Shown: positions 25,940 to 36,113, numbered from the stretch's first letter. The stretch: DNA of 64,000 nucleotides from Promethearchaeota archaeon (GCA_016839705.1 JAEOTR010000030.1:1-64000); one strand, 5' to 3'. A program made the numbers and translations. The notes: generated by a model from the letters alone, not told the origin.

Positions 25940-26596
25940 CTAATCTATAAAAACAGAATAAAATAGTAAAATTAGAAAAACCTCTAAGTTTTCCCCCAAT
26001 ATAAGATATTGCTTAAAAGAATGTTTATGATAACATATCCAACCGCAAATCCACAAATAGTCCAGATTTATTTCTACAAAAATACAATCACTAAATTCAA
26101 CCGTTGATTTATCATCATAAACATAGGGAATTTGTGTTAAATTCACATACCAAATTAATTCACATGGACGAGGATCTTCACGCGAAAATAACGATTGATT
26201 ATTTTGATCCTTTATACTAAATATATTATAGTTATTATAGGTTAAATATAGTTTAGAATGGTTATCCGCTAAAAGAGAATAGCTCAGATGATGCTCATAG
26301 AGCGACCATCATTTAAATCTGGTATCAGTTTCCACTCTGTTCTTCAGAAAGCCTATTAAATCACTATCAACATAACATGTAATACCTTTATATGGGTTAC
26401 AATCTCCCCTATAATCCAAATATTCTGAATAATTTAGATTCTCTACTTTATGTATGATTTCCTCTCGATTTGGCAAATTTACATCGTAATTGATTATTTA
26501 ATAGATTCTGGGCTTAATTACAATTATATTATACAACAACGGAGATAAAACAATCCCCACAATAAAAATACCGGTTAATATCGATCTTTTCTCCAT
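25940..26596 (-). pseudogene. Decayed gene for a secreted or membrane-anchored protein, two nonsense codons
   Basis: A single minus-strand frame of 219 codons from ATG at 26596 to TAG at 25940 is broken by TAA at 26500-26498 (codon 33) and TGA at 26311-26309 (codon 96). The start MEKRSILTGIFIVGIVLSPLL looks like a signal peptide or anchor; the middle has cysteines (YRGDCNPYKGITCYVDSD) and the end has a hydrophobic tail (LEVFLILLFYSVFI). No frameshift is seen, so inactivation is recent. No family is recognised. Doubled TATA-like sequences lie upstream. Confidence 0.65.
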
Positions 26597-26610
26597 TTTT
26601 CATTGGCTAT

Positions 26611-26632
26611 TTCTAATTTAATTCTAATTTAG
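26611..26632. repeat. 11-base tandem duplication
   Basis: TTCTAATTTAA followed directly by TTCTAATTTAG, just upstream of the pseudogene start on its strand. Confidence 0.6.
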
Positions 26633-26664
26633 TTGCTTTAACGAATTTGATTATTAATCTTTCG

Positions 26665-26694
26665 GCTCATTTAAAACAAGCTCATTTAAAACAA
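26665..26694. repeat. 15-base perfect tandem duplication
   Basis: GCTCATTTAAAACAA occurs twice without a gap. On the minus strand each copy carries TTTTAAAT, so a TATA-like box upstream of the pseudogene is doubled. Together with the pair at 26611 it suggests slippage in its promoter region. Confidence 0.65.
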
Positions 26695-26883
26695 TAGTAA
26701 TACCTACTCAAAAAGTTTTAGCTCCATAACCTAACGTTAAAAAAAACGATGTACTGAATCTCTATAAATACCCAAATGAAAGCTATTACTGTGCAAAAAA
26801 AGAAAGATTGTTAGCGACTATTTATTCTGTTAATTTCAACCGCAAGATTATGTGATAGTCGAAATGAGTTTAATTCTTAATAA

Positions 26884-28647
26884 TCATATTCTTAATAATC
26901 CATTTGTTAATTTATGCTGATATTCTTTATTGAAAACAACATATTTTTGTAATGAGGAATTCCAAAAATAAATGGGATCTTTAAATTTATCGGTATTATA
27001 ACTTTCTTTCTGTAATTTGTATTTTATTACCTTATGTGTTCCGGTTAGTTCAAGATCTTCATTAATGCGGAGAAACAACGGAATTGCATAGGAGGGTAAA
27101 TTTTCAAACACATATTTTGAAAAATTTTCGATTCCAAAATTATTTTCATTCAATACAACAGCTGTCATTCCCGCCTTACCTTCGGTATTTGGAATAGCGA
27201 CACCATAAACGGAGCATATTTTAATTGCTGGAAATCCACTAATAATTGATTCTACTTCCGTGGTTGATATATTCTCTCCCTTCCATCTGAAAGTATCACC
27301 CATCCTGTCGGCAAAAGAAACCCAGTTGTTCTCGTGGAGGGTAACGAGGTCTCCTGTGTTGAAATATGCATCACCTTTTTCGAAAACATTTCGTAGAACT
27401 TTTTTATTTGTATTTTCAGGATTTTTATAGATTTTTATTTCTTGGGAATCTGAAGTTTCAATTTTACCGATAACCATACCGGTTTCTCCGGGAACACATT
27501 CTATACAGAAGTCTTCATCATTTTTGATAAATTCTTCAGAAATTTCATCGTATTTCACGATTTTTACTTTTTTATCAATAACACGTCCTACCTTTCCTGG
27601 ATGCTCATCTGCATTAAAAAAACCTCCTCTAGCTTCGGACATGCCATAAAGCTCCCAAATATGCTCAATCTTAAATCGAGCCTTGAATTTCTCCCAATTT
27701 TCCTTTCTAAGACCCAAGCCTAACATTTTTTTAAGGGTTTTATTTTCCACATATTCTGATTCAGGGCGGTTTAATAGATATCTTGGTATTTCACCGATAT
27801 AGACGGTACCGGTCGCTTTATATTTTTTAATATCTTTCCAAAATTCTGACGCAGAAAATTTTTTTCTTAAAGCCATGGTTGATTGAGAAACCATAGCCCC
27901 CGCCCAAATTGAAATCGATAATCCGTGGTATAATGGTAGTGTATTGTACAATATGTCTTCCGGGTTCATTTGAAAAGCTGCAGAATAAAACGTACTTCCT
28001 CCGATATTTATGGCATATATCGCCTTAGGTAAGCCTGTTGTTCCGGAAGTATATATATAATAACCTATTTCGCTTGGTCTAGAATTATAGGTGGTTTCAG
28101 GATTATTTTCACTAACATTTTTTTTTTTAGTTCGGAGATCTACAAAATCATGATAATATTGATCGGGATTATTAACGACGAACACATCGGTCTTATTTAA
28201 AGATAATTCATCAAAGATTTCACTAAAAGCAATAAGATTTTCCCCGTCAACAATTATTTTTTTAGCATCTACAATTTTTATCGCATGTACCAGAGCTTGT
28301 TTTCTTTGGTTATTATTTACTAAAGCTGAAATCCCTTGAATTTTACTGATTCCCAACGTACAAAATAAATATTCAGGAGAATTCTCTAGAATTATTCCAA
28401 CTGTATCTTGAGGTTCTAATCTAATATTGAGTAAATAATTAGTGATTTTATTACTCTCTTTATTAACCTCTTCCCAGGTCCACGATCTATTCTCAAATAG
28501 TAAAGCTATCTTATCGGGAACCTCTTCTACTAATTTTTCTAAACATATGCCCATGCTATATATTTTTCTTTTAAATACCGTTTCCTTTAATTTTGCCGAA
28601 ACTCTATCAAGGTGTTTTTTTTCGTTTTCAGTTAGTTCAATCTCCAT
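26884..28647 (-). CDS. Acyl-CoA synthetase, FATP / very-long-chain type
   Basis: 587 residues of the ANL adenylating family. YTSGTTGLPK at residues 199-208 is the ATP/AMP motif, LYGMSEARGGFFN the second core, and FADRMGDTFRWKGENISTTEVE near the C-terminus is the signature of the fatty acid transport protein/FadD6 branch. It activates long-chain carboxylic acids to CoA thioesters with ATP. The ATG at 28647 is preferred: an upstream TTG at 28716 would add 23 residues encoded by TATA-like promoter sequence. Neighbouring crotonase and thioesterase genes fit acyl-CoA metabolism. Confidence 0.88.
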   Translation of the reverse strand: MEIELTENEKKHLDRVSAKLKETVFKRKIYSMGICLEKLVEEVPDKIALLFENRSWTWEEVNKESNKITNYLLNIRLEPQDTVGIILENSPEYLFCTLGISKIQGISALVNNNQRKQALVHAIKIVDAKKIIVDGENLIAFSEIFDELSLNKTDVFVVNNPDQYYHDFVDLRTKKKNVSENNPETTYNSRPSEIGYYIYTSGTTGLPKAIYAINIGGSTFYSAAFQMNPEDILYNTLPLYHGLSISIWAGAMVSQSTMALRKKFSASEFWKDIKKYKATGTVYIGEIPRYLLNRPESEYVENKTLKKMLGLGLRKENWEKFKARFKIEHIWELYGMSEARGGFFNADEHPGKVGRVIDKKVKIVKYDEISEEFIKNDEDFCIECVPGETGMVIGKIETSDSQEIKIYKNPENTNKKVLRNVFEKGDAYFNTGDLVTLHENNWVSFADRMGDTFRWKGENISTTEVESIISGFPAIKICSVYGVAIPNTEGKAGMTAVVLNENNFGIENFSKYVFENLPSYAIPLFLRINEDLELTGTHKVIKYKLQKESYNTDKFKDPIYFWNSSLQKYVVFNKEYQHKLTNGLLRI

Positions 28648-28737
28648 TATCAACAATTCTTTCTTTTTAGGGATGAATATTCTTTGTTTTAAATATTTTA
28701 AATATATTTGGCTCAAAGAAATTCTATCATTTTTATT

Positions 28738-28774
28738 GAAAGGTAAATTCAGCGTTTGATTTCAATGAAAATTC
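28738..28774. repeat. Dispersed repeat, copy 1
   Basis: GAAAGGTAAATTCAGCGT (28738-28755) is identical to 36032-36049, and the following 19 bases match at 14 positions, ending in ATGAAAATTC in both. It lies between divergent genes. Confidence 0.55.
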
Positions 28775-28884
28775 TTCTGAAAAAATTGAATGTATTTTAG
28801 AAATGTTGGAGAACCTCTTTAAGTTAAGAAATAGTTTAATTAATGAAAAGATTAAATTATATATCAAAAAAAGGTGGAAAAATA

Positions 28885-29157
28885 ATGAATGAAATTACTT
28901 TAGAGATTGTTAAGATCCTCGAAAGGGGAGAATGCCCTATGGGGCACAAAGTTGGCGATAAATTTAAATATCCTGATGATGTCGCTAAAATTTGCCAGTC
29001 TGCGTATCATTCGATTTATCCGAGTATCACCACATTAAGATTTGATGGTTCTTTTCCTTGGTCCAAAGATAAGGATAGCACAATGCTTTGTTGTCCAGAT
29101 CCGAATAATCCCGTAGTTTTCAAAATAACTCGAACAAAAATTGATTCAGAAGATTAA
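28885..29157 (+). CDS. TIGR04076 family protein
   Basis: A 90-residue protein with the layout of the TIGR04076 family: ERGECPMGHKVGDKF, then AKICQSAYHSIYPSITTLRFDG, SFPWSKD, and CCPDPNNPVVFKITR at the end. The conserved cysteines could bind metal, but the family's function is unknown. The ATG at 28885 has AGGTGG 9 nt upstream; the ATG at 28843 has no ribosome site and would prepend an unrelated basic stretch. The MBL-fold gene follows 39 bases later, likely cotranscribed. Confidence 0.8.
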   Translation: MNEITLEIVKILERGECPMGHKVGDKFKYPDDVAKICQSAYHSIYPSITTLRFDGSFPWSKDKDSTMLCCPDPNNPVVFKITRTKIDSED

Positions 29158-29196
29158 CTCACCTATATTATTCAATAATAAGAGGAGAGTAGAAAA

Positions 29197-29847
29197 TTGG
29201 TTGAGCTTGCAAAAGATGAATTAATCATTACACCAACGATTCATGGAAGTATAATGTTTAAATTCCGTGGTTTGGTCATTCATGTTGATCCTATCAGCCG
29301 GACAGATTATAGTAAGTATCCTCAAGCTGATCTAATTCTCATCACTCATCATCACGGAGACCATTTGGAATTAAATTTGATTAATCAATTAACAAAAACT
29401 ACTACAAAAATAATTGGAACGGAGTTATGTGGAACGCAATTAACAGATTATATTGTAATGAAGAATGGTGATAGAAGAGAAATAGAAGGATTAATAATAG
29501 ACGCCGCTCCTGCATATAATATCGTAAGAGAAAGAAGTCCGGGTGTGAAATTTCATCCAAAAGGTGAGGGAAATGGATATATCATTACGTTTGGTAGTAA
29601 ACGGGTATATATTGCAGGGGATACTGAATGTATTCCTGAAATGAAGGAATTAAGAGATATAGACATTGCTTTTCTTCCCATGAATTTGCCTTATACAATG
29701 ACTCCCACCGAAGTAGCAGAATGTGTAAAGATAATACGACCACGAATTGTATACCCATACCATCAAGGGAAAACTAATCCACAAGAGTTAGTGGATTTAC
29801 TCAAAGATGAAAAAGAAATTGAAGTACGAGTTTTTTCATTACCTTAA
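29197..29847 (+). CDS. MBL-fold metal-dependent hydrolase (UPF0173/UlaG-like)
   Basis: 216 residues with the metallo-beta-lactamase fold. LITHHHGDHLEL is the first metal motif (HxHxDH form), with AGDTECIPEM and YPYHQGKTN as the later metal sites. GSIMFKFRGLVIHVDPIS at the N-terminus is typical of the UlaG/UPF0173 group. The substrate is unknown. The start is TTG, with AGAGGAGAG upstream, and an in-frame ATG is only found inside the fold. Confidence 0.85.
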   Translation: MVELAKDELIITPTIHGSIMFKFRGLVIHVDPISRTDYSKYPQADLILITHHHGDHLELNLINQLTKTTTKIIGTELCGTQLTDYIVMKNGDRREIEGLIIDAAPAYNIVRERSPGVKFHPKGEGNGYIITFGSKRVYIAGDTECIPEMKELRDIDIAFLPMNLPYTMTPTEVAECVKIIRPRIVYPYHQGKTNPQELVDLLKDEKEIEVRVFSLP

Positions 29848-30135
29848 GTTTCTGAAAGTATTTTCTCTGGTTCTTATTAGAATTATTTAAAAATGAGTTT
29901 TATGATCTGATTAAGGATCGATGAGAATTGAACAATGTTATCTATCGCATTATAATCCATTGGAGCATTTCTCCTAACAAAGATTTTGCTCCACAATCTC
30001 TAATTATTGATCTTAATTGAGTCTGGTTTTTTATAAAGTGATGGGTTGATTTTTGAGTTATCTGAAGATTGTATGGAAAGGTAATATTTCGTTATAAAAG
30101 GATTTAAATTTCAATTCCATTATCTTAAATTTGAG

Positions 30136-31347
30136 ATGGATGATTTGAAGTTTTTCTTTGCCTATGAATTGGAAGATACAGGGGAAACGAAAGAACTAAC
30201 TTTCTCAGAGAAGGATTTAGCACAGTTTCTTAATCCAGAACAAGTCTTGGTGTTAATTCGAGAAGACATAAGAAGAATCTTCATTTGGAAGGGTGCAAAA
30301 TCTCCTGTAACCAAAAGATTCATTAGTTCTAAAGTCGCACGAAAATTACAACAAGAAGTATTAAAAGATGATCGTTATCACCTGTGTAAGATTGTATCTG
30401 TTGATCAAGGAGATGAAGTTCAAGAATTTCTTGATGCATTTAATCTTGAATCAATGGAGGTGGAAGAAAGATTAGCAGATATGAAATATATTCGCAACAG
30501 AGACAAACCGAAGGTCAATAAAGAGGAAGTATATCCCGAAGAGAGAGAATTTCGGATAAATGAACATATTACACTAAAACTTCTCAAAGGACAAACTATA
30601 ATCTATGTTGCAGGAGAACCATTCCATCAATGTAAGTATCTTCTTTTAAATTTAACTAAAAAGGATTTTTCAGAGTTCGATGAAATTGATTCGATTGATG
30701 AAGCTTTTAAAGTTTATAATAAAATAGATAAGAACCATGAAAGAGATCATGGTCTAATCGATGCCGAATCTGAGTTCATCGGACATTGCTCTAATCTCCA
30801 GGCATGGTATGAGCATGATTATGACCTCAGAATTCTGCACAGTAGCTTATCCATCCCATTACTAAAAAAAATGGCGTTTTTAGGAGATAAAACAGCAATT
30901 ATGCGATTGAAAGAAAGCATCGCGACTCGAATTGCATCAAAAAATTACAATACCGTTATATTCTATCTAAATGAACAATATCTTCAACTTTTTTCAAACG
31001 AAGAATTAGAAGTGATGTTTGAAGATTGGCTTGATAAAAAAGTGAATTTCACCCCTATGGAAAAAAGAAGGATGTGGTATCCCCTCCTAAAGGAAATGAT
31101 TGAAAGAGGTATTTCAAGAGCCCAAGAAATTATCAAGAAAGAGATCATTTTGCTTTTAAAAGAGGATAATACTGAAACCTATCGATATTTGTTACAGAAA
31201 GATTTCTTCCAGCTTCTTACCTTGAAGGATCTTGAGGAACTGTATGATCTCATTCCAAAGAAAGATTTGGTCGCTTTACGACGTATTGAACGTTTAATTC
31301 TCAAATTAAATCTTAGAAAGAGAAGAGACGTAAATGTAGAAGGCTGA
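30136..31347 (+). CDS. Gelsolin-like domain protein
   Basis: 403 residues. Residues about 33-107 match a gelsolin repeat: EQVLVLIREDIRRIFIWKG gives the strand pair with the I-x-x-W-x-G signature, followed by a helix with SSKVARKLQQEV and the closing strand IVSVDQGDEVQEFLDAF. Gelsolin domains bind actin, and Asgard genomes encode such proteins that act on their own actins. The rest, roughly residues 130-403, is predicted helical, charged and unrecognised, so the architecture is a single gelsolin domain plus a novel C-terminal region. The start lacks a ribosome site; TTATAAAAGG about 40 bases upstream may be its promoter. Confidence 0.65.
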   Translation: MDDLKFFFAYELEDTGETKELTFSEKDLAQFLNPEQVLVLIREDIRRIFIWKGAKSPVTKRFISSKVARKLQQEVLKDDRYHLCKIVSVDQGDEVQEFLDAFNLESMEVEERLADMKYIRNRDKPKVNKEEVYPEEREFRINEHITLKLLKGQTIIYVAGEPFHQCKYLLLNLTKKDFSEFDEIDSIDEAFKVYNKIDKNHERDHGLIDAESEFIGHCSNLQAWYEHDYDLRILHSSLSIPLLKKMAFLGDKTAIMRLKESIATRIASKNYNTVIFYLNEQYLQLFSNEELEVMFEDWLDKKVNFTPMEKRRMWYPLLKEMIERGISRAQEIIKKEIILLLKEDNTETYRYLLQKDFFQLLTLKDLEELYDLIPKKDLVALRRIERLILKLNLRKRRDVNVEG

Positions 31348-31397
31348 TTGATTATATAGATATAAAATTTATTAATTTCAGCCTTTTACAAAATTTT

Positions 31398-32390
31398 CTA
31401 ATTATTTTCTAAAGTTATAACCACATTTCCCGTTTTTTGTCCTGATTCAACATATCTATGAGCCTCTACCATTTGTTCTAATTTATATCGTCCACCTATG
31501 ATGGCTTTTACCTCTCCAGCCTCAATAAGTTCTTTGAGGAAATTCAATTGTTCAATCATTTCCTTGATGTCATCCCTGTTCCCACTTATGAACTTTATAT
31601 CATTTTTTCTCGCTAACTTTTTGTCTCGGTTAATCAACGTCATCTTAGGGTTGGCTAAAAGATAAGTTCCCTTTGGATTGAGTGAGTCTATATAATTTGA
31701 AAATGAACTCTTGCCAATTATATCAAAAATGAAATCATATGTTTCACCGTTTTGGGTAAAATCTTCTTTAGTATAATCTATTACTTTATCTGCTCCTATT
31801 GATTTCATAACATCTAAACTCAGAGGATTGCCCACACCAGTTACTTCTGCCCCATAGTACTTTGCAAGCTGTATTGCAAAAGTACCTATACTTCCAGAAG
31901 CTCCTCTGATGAGCATTGTTTGACCTTTCTGGATATCAGCTTTTCTAATATAATGGACTGCTTCTAATCCTCCAGTAGGGACAACAGCGGCTTCTTCATA
32001 GGATATATTATCAGGTTTTATTGCTATCGGTCCTTTTTCAGGTAAGCTTACATATTCAGCATAGCTACCAAAACGGAAACCAGTTGATGCAAAAACAGAG
32101 TCGCCTTTCTTAAATAGCTTTACATCCCTACCTACAGATTCAATTTTTCCAGCTAACTCCTGTCCTAATATAGAAGTTTTTTTTCTTGGTCTTCTCAAAC
32201 CAACTCCTAGTCGTATGAGGAACTTTAGCACGCCAGAAAATTGAAGACCGCGCATCTCACAATCCCCCATGGTTACCGTTGCCACATGTATTCTTATCAG
32301 CATTTCATTATCCTTAGGAGTCGGCTTTTCTACCTCTTGGAGCTGAAGTACCTCTGGAGGCCCGTATTCTGTACATACAATCGCTTTCAT
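31398..32390 (-). CDS. Zinc-free MDR alcohol dehydrogenase / quinone oxidoreductase, paralogue 1
   Basis: About 330 residues. [31 protein letters not shown] is the typical N-terminus, [13 protein letters not shown] follows, and [26 protein letters not shown] is the NAD(P) Rossmann motif. No structural zinc cysteine set is present, as in the quinone oxidoreductase/enoyl reductase branch. The ATG at 32390 gives the normal family start; ATGs at 32402 and 32426 are alternatives. It is the last gene of a three-gene minus-strand unit and a close paralogue of the gene at 32776. Confidence 0.85.
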   Translation of the reverse strand: MKAIVCTEYGPPEVLQLQEVEKPTPKDNEMLIRIHVATVTMGDCEMRGLQFSGVLKFLIRLGVGLRRPRKKTSILGQELAGKIESVGRDVKLFKKGDSVFASTGFRFGSYAEYVSLPEKGPIAIKPDNISYEEAAVVPTGGLEAVHYIRKADIQKGQTMLIRGASGSIGTFAIQLAKYYGAEVTGVGNPLSLDVMKSIGADKVIDYTKEDFTQNGETYDFIFDIIGKSSFSNYIDSLNPKGTYLLANPKMTLINRDKKLARKNDIKFISGNRDDIKEMIEQLNFLKELIEAGEVKAIIGGRYKLEQMVEAHRYVESGQKTGNVVITLENN

Positions 32391-32406
32391 TTTATTTACC
32401 ATGCTT

Positions 32407-32769
32407 TTATATCCAGTTCCATGCAAATATTACAATCAAAATATTAAATCCAAAACTAATAATAAGTAAAAATTGATCATAAGCTTTATACCCCTTTATC
32501 CCCACGAGATTAAAAAGCAAAAAGACTATTGCTATTATGATGTTTATCCACTTATTAATTGGATTACTCAAGGTCAGAGTTAGAAGAATCATAACAATAG
32601 GGATCACCATTATTATTGATACACCTAACCACATAATTGGTTTCACCGGTTTGCCATCGATCTCACCTGGTTTAAAATCTCCTGCAAATATTCGCAACAC
32701 ATCACCTAATAAATAAACTAACATGGTCGCTACCCATATGAATGTTAGGATTATTTTTACATCTTCCAT
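32407..32769 (-). CDS. Small membrane protein, DUF6326-like
   Basis: A 120-residue protein with four membrane helices ([80 protein letters not shown]). The order and the [18 protein letters not shown] segment resemble DUF6326 proteins, with moderate confidence. It lies 6 bases after the stop of one dehydrogenase and is followed at once by the other, so the three are very probably one operon. Confidence 0.65.
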   Translation of the reverse strand: MEDVKIILTFIWVATMLVYLLGDVLRIFAGDFKPGEIDGKPVKPIMWLGVSIIMVIPIVMILLTLTLSNPINKWINIIIAIVFLLFNLVGIKGYKAYDQFLLIISFGFNILIVIFAWNWI

Positions 32770-32775
32770 ATTTCA

Positions 32776-33723
32776 TCAATCCACTATTTTTATTACTACA
32801 TTTCCTTTTTTATGTCCTTCATCAACATACCTATGAGCATCGACAATTTGTTCCATAGGAAAAGTTTTATCTACCACCGCTTTCATCTTTCCCTCTTCAA
32901 TTATATTTTTGAGGGTTATTAAATCTTCAGTTCTTTCCCTTGCCAATCCCTTAGCTACTGATACATATGTCCCATTTGGAGTTAATATTTTCTTGATATC
33001 TGAAGAAGAAGCTTTTCCAACAGCATCAAACACAAAATCATATAGTTCTTCAGTTTTAGTAAACTCATCTTTAGTATAATCAATCACCTTATCCGCTCCT
33101 AAAGATTTCACCAAATCGATATTTTTAGTACTGCATATTCCCACAACTTTCGCTCCATAGTATTTAGCAAGCTGTATCGCAAAAGTACCTACACTTCCGG
33201 AAGCACCATAGATAAGAGTCTTTTGCCCCTTTTTGATATTTCCTTTCTTTTTAAGATAATGATATGCGGTAATCGCTCCAATTGGAACGGCAGCTGCCTC
33301 CTCATGGGTCATATTATCTGTTTTTATTGCCACAACTCCTGCCCTCCATTCTTCAGGCACACACACATACTCAGCATAAGCACCAAATTTCAATCCTGTG
33401 GTACTACCAAATACGTGGTCACCCTCCTTAAATCGTGTTACTTTATTACCAACTGCTTCAACTTCCCCCGCAAATTCAACACCTAATACTTTTTTTCTTG
33501 GCCCTTTTAAACCAAAAATAAGCTTTCCAAACAATCGCGTCAAGGGTGACATTTTATCTCGAAGGTTTGTTTTGAAACCATTTCTAATGATAACTACTCC
33601 TGCAGATACTGTTGATGCAAATACTCTTACCAGGATTTCATTTTCTTTTGGAGTGGGTTTTTCGATCTCATTTAGTTGAAGAACTTCCGGAGGCCCATAT
33701 TTTGTGCATATAACTGCTTTCAT
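32776..33723 (-). CDS. Zinc-free MDR alcohol dehydrogenase / quinone oxidoreductase, paralogue 2
   Basis: 315 residues, closely similar along its whole length to the gene at 31398: [44 protein letters not shown], and the cofactor motif [24 protein letters not shown]. It is the first gene of the minus-strand unit. The two paralogues flank a membrane protein gene, so they probably arose by local duplication. Reduction of alkenals or quinones with NAD(P)H is the family's usual reaction; substrate unknown. Confidence 0.87.
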   Translation of the reverse strand: MKAVICTKYGPPEVLQLNEIEKPTPKENEILVRVFASTVSAGVVIIRNGFKTNLRDKMSPLTRLFGKLIFGLKGPRKKVLGVEFAGEVEAVGNKVTRFKEGDHVFGSTTGLKFGAYAEYVCVPEEWRAGVVAIKTDNMTHEEAAAVPIGAITAYHYLKKKGNIKKGQKTLIYGASGSVGTFAIQLAKYYGAKVVGICSTKNIDLVKSLGADKVIDYTKDEFTKTEELYDFVFDAVGKASSSDIKKILTPNGTYVSVAKGLARERTEDLITLKNIIEEGKMKAVVDKTFPMEQIVDAHRYVDEGHKKGNVVIKIVD

Positions 33724-33979
33724 ATATTTCCACCTTATTTAGTTCTTTGTTTAAATATTTTAAACTTTTTTTTTATTATTTATAGACTATCATCTCCTAT
33801 TTGAGTAGCTAATGCAGAAAAACTTTTAAGGAAACTAATAATAATTAATTTTTTCAAGGGAAAAATGTTTAAGAAACGAGTTATTTTTTTGATATTAATA
33901 ATTTTAGGACATAAAACAGACCATTTAATTATTTAATAAGAAATAAGATAAAGAGAAAATTTAATGAGATGGTATTAAA

Positions 33980-35488
33980 GTGGGTAAAGAGATAATTATA
34001 GAAACCGAACAAGGTAAGATTAAAGGATATGAAGCACAAGGGATAAAAAAATTCAAAGGAATTCCATATGCAGAGCCATCTATAGGAGATTTAAGATTTA
34101 AACCCTCCATCCCGAAAGAGCCTTGGAGTGGTCTAATGGATTGTACACAATTCGGTCCTGTTGTACCTCAAAGAGAATCATTTTTTACTCCTCAGCCACC
34201 CCCATTACAAGATGAAGAAAAATGTTTAACTCTGAACGTATGGACACCGGGAGTGGATGATGCCAAACGTCCCGTTTTATTTTGGATACATGGTGGGGGT
34301 TTTTCTTTCGGTACTGGTTCAACAACGAACGGAACGTATTTGGCAAAACTCGGTGATGTGGTCGTCGTTTCCATAAATTACCGACTAGGAATATTCGGTT
34401 ATATTTTCGTTGAAGATGAAATTGCGAATTTAGGGCAATTGGATCAAATCACAGCACTTCAGTGGGTACGAGATAATATTATACATTTTGGGGGAGACCC
34501 GAATAATGTGACAATTTTTGGTGAATCTGCTGGTGGAGTAGCAGTTTCCAGTCTGATGGTTATGCCTCCCGCAAAAGGATTATTTAATCGGGTAATTTCC
34601 CAAAGTGGAGCGGCCCATCCGGGCGGTTTTCATCCTAAAGTTGGAATGAGGGGATGTGAACGCATCATGGCAGCACTTGGAATAAAAGGAATAGATATTG
34701 AAGTATTAAGAAAGGTGCCAGCGCAAAAAATTGTAGATGTTCAAACTAAAATGGAATTGGAAGCGCGTGCAACAGGGAGAAATTTTCCCTATGGAGTTTA
34801 CGTTGATGGTAAAACTCTACTAAAACATCCCCTTGAAGCAATCCGGGATGGTTTTGCATCAGATCTGGAACTTATAGTAGGCACAAATCAAGATGAGGCG
34901 AAATTATATACCGCATTAACTCCTCCAAAGAAAATTCTCGACGAAGAGGGCTTATTTAAAAGAACTCATAATATGATTAGATTTTTCAGTCCTGAAGAAG
35001 CTGTAGCTCAGAAAGTCATCGATACTTACAAAACAGCAAGAGAAGGTGTGCTTCCTACAGAACCTCAGGAAATTCTGGACGCAATAACAACAGATTTTAG
35101 ATTTAGAGTCTCTGGTATAAGATTAGCAGAGGCTCAAAGTAAACACCAACCTAACGTTTTCTCTTATCTATTTTCATACAAATCACCTGAAATGGGAGGA
35201 AGATTAGGCGCTTGTCATGGACTTGAAATTGCTTTTGTTTTTGGAACAATTGGGGACAGGGCAAGAGGGATTGTACCAAAAAGAAACAATGAAACCGACA
35301 TGCTTAGCAAAAAGATGATGCACGCTTGGAGTTCATTTGCACAAAACGGAAAACCTAACCATGATAGTTTCCCGAAATGGAACAGTTATGACCTTAAAAG
35401 TAGGTCTACAATGATTTTTGGTACAGAAGTTAAATTAGTAGATGATCCTTTCAAGATGGAGAGAATGGTCTGGGAAGGGATTTTTTAA
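33980..35488 (+). CDS. Type B carboxylesterase
   Basis: 502 residues of the carboxylesterase/lipase type B family. WIHGGGFSFGTGS supplies the oxyanion hole, Ser183 in GESAGG is the nucleophile, Glu306 in TNQDEAKL the acid and His413 in ACHGLEIAF the base. No signal peptide is visible, so it is cytoplasmic or non-classically exported. GTG at 33980 is the start, with GAGATGG upstream. Divergent from the dehydrogenase unit. Confidence 0.9.
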   Translation: MGKEIIIETEQGKIKGYEAQGIKKFKGIPYAEPSIGDLRFKPSIPKEPWSGLMDCTQFGPVVPQRESFFTPQPPPLQDEEKCLTLNVWTPGVDDAKRPVLFWIHGGGFSFGTGSTTNGTYLAKLGDVVVVSINYRLGIFGYIFVEDEIANLGQLDQITALQWVRDNIIHFGGDPNNVTIFGESAGGVAVSSLMVMPPAKGLFNRVISQSGAAHPGGFHPKVGMRGCERIMAALGIKGIDIEVLRKVPAQKIVDVQTKMELEARATGRNFPYGVYVDGKTLLKHPLEAIRDGFASDLELIVGTNQDEAKLYTALTPPKKILDEEGLFKRTHNMIRFFSPEEAVAQKVIDTYKTAREGVLPTEPQEILDAITTDFRFRVSGIRLAEAQSKHQPNVFSYLFSYKSPEMGGRLGACHGLEIAFVFGTIGDRARGIVPKRNNETDMLSKKMMHAWSSFAQNGKPNHDSFPKWNSYDLKSRSTMIFGTEVKLVDDPFKMERMVWEGIF

Positions 35489-35514
35489 AGTCAATCTTAT
35501 TAATTACTATTTAA

Positions 35515-35823
35515 CTATAATTTTTTGGTGCGCATTGCCCTTTTAACGTAAGTATCATAAAATAGTTCAAAAAATTTAAAAAAATTGAGAACTTGATATT
35601 TTTGTGGTTTTTTGGACCCATATCTCTTCAATATTCTAGTTTTTTCAAGAGATTGCAAGCATCTCCAATAAAAATTAATTTTAGAGCTGTCTATTGACTT
35701 AATACTATATAATTTTCTAATTTTTTTTACAGTTATTATTGATGTATATTCATATCTGATTATATTCATTATGGCATATATGGTTTCATTCATAAATTTC
35801 TCATAAATATTCATGGGTCCCAA
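35515..35823 (-). CDS. Small basic protein, possible winged helix
   Basis: 102 residues, basic. A run of helices (YAIMNIIRYEYTSIITVKKIRKLYS) followed by a helix and the short pair RILKRYGSKKPQKYQVL resembles a winged helix with its wing. No certain family. Ends in a strongly basic tail. Convergent with the esterase gene, 26 bases apart. Confidence 0.45.
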   Translation of the reverse strand: MGPMNIYEKFMNETIYAIMNIIRYEYTSIITVKKIRKLYSIKSIDSSKINFYWRCLQSLEKTRILKRYGSKKPQKYQVLNFFKFFELFYDTYVKRAMRTKKL

Positions 35824-36031
35824 TCAACATTAATAATAGTTTGACTTTTTAATTTTTTCATTTCTTTAGCTCATTATTGATTTCAATTTTATCGGATTAT
35901 AATTCAATACTTTAATAAGGAAATCTTCCAGCTCATTGAGCGGGTCAAATATTCAAAGTTTTTTTGCATTTCCTTTATTTTATTGATTAGAATTCTTGTG
36001 TATGAGTTAGAAATAGTACATAAATTTTTCC

Positions 36032-36100
36032 GAAAGGTAAATTCAGCGTCTGTTTGTCATGAAAATTCATTTGAATTTTCATGCCTAGGCTCCCTAGGTA
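36032..36100. repeat. Dispersed repeat copy 2 with perfect 11-base inverted repeat
   Basis: GAAAGGTAAATTCAGCGT repeats 28738-28755. It is followed by ATGAAAATTCA (36059-36069) and TGAATTTTCAT (36072-36082), perfect inverted arms with two bases between, then GCCTAGGC and a second CCTAGG at 36093. The arrangement looks like the end of a small mobile element or a recombined relic. Confidence 0.55.
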
Positions 36101-36113
36101 GCTTGTAAATTAA

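Noticed and set aside
26309..26311. TGA in the decayed secreted-protein frame as a selenocysteine codon
   Set aside because: The same frame also has a TAA at 26498-26500, no SECIS-like element was seen, and no start codon lies between the two stops. A pseudogene is simpler.
29959..30000. GGAGCA...TGCTCC hairpin in the gap before the gelsolin gene
   Set aside because: Only six base pairs with a long loop and no T-run or gene boundary beside it.
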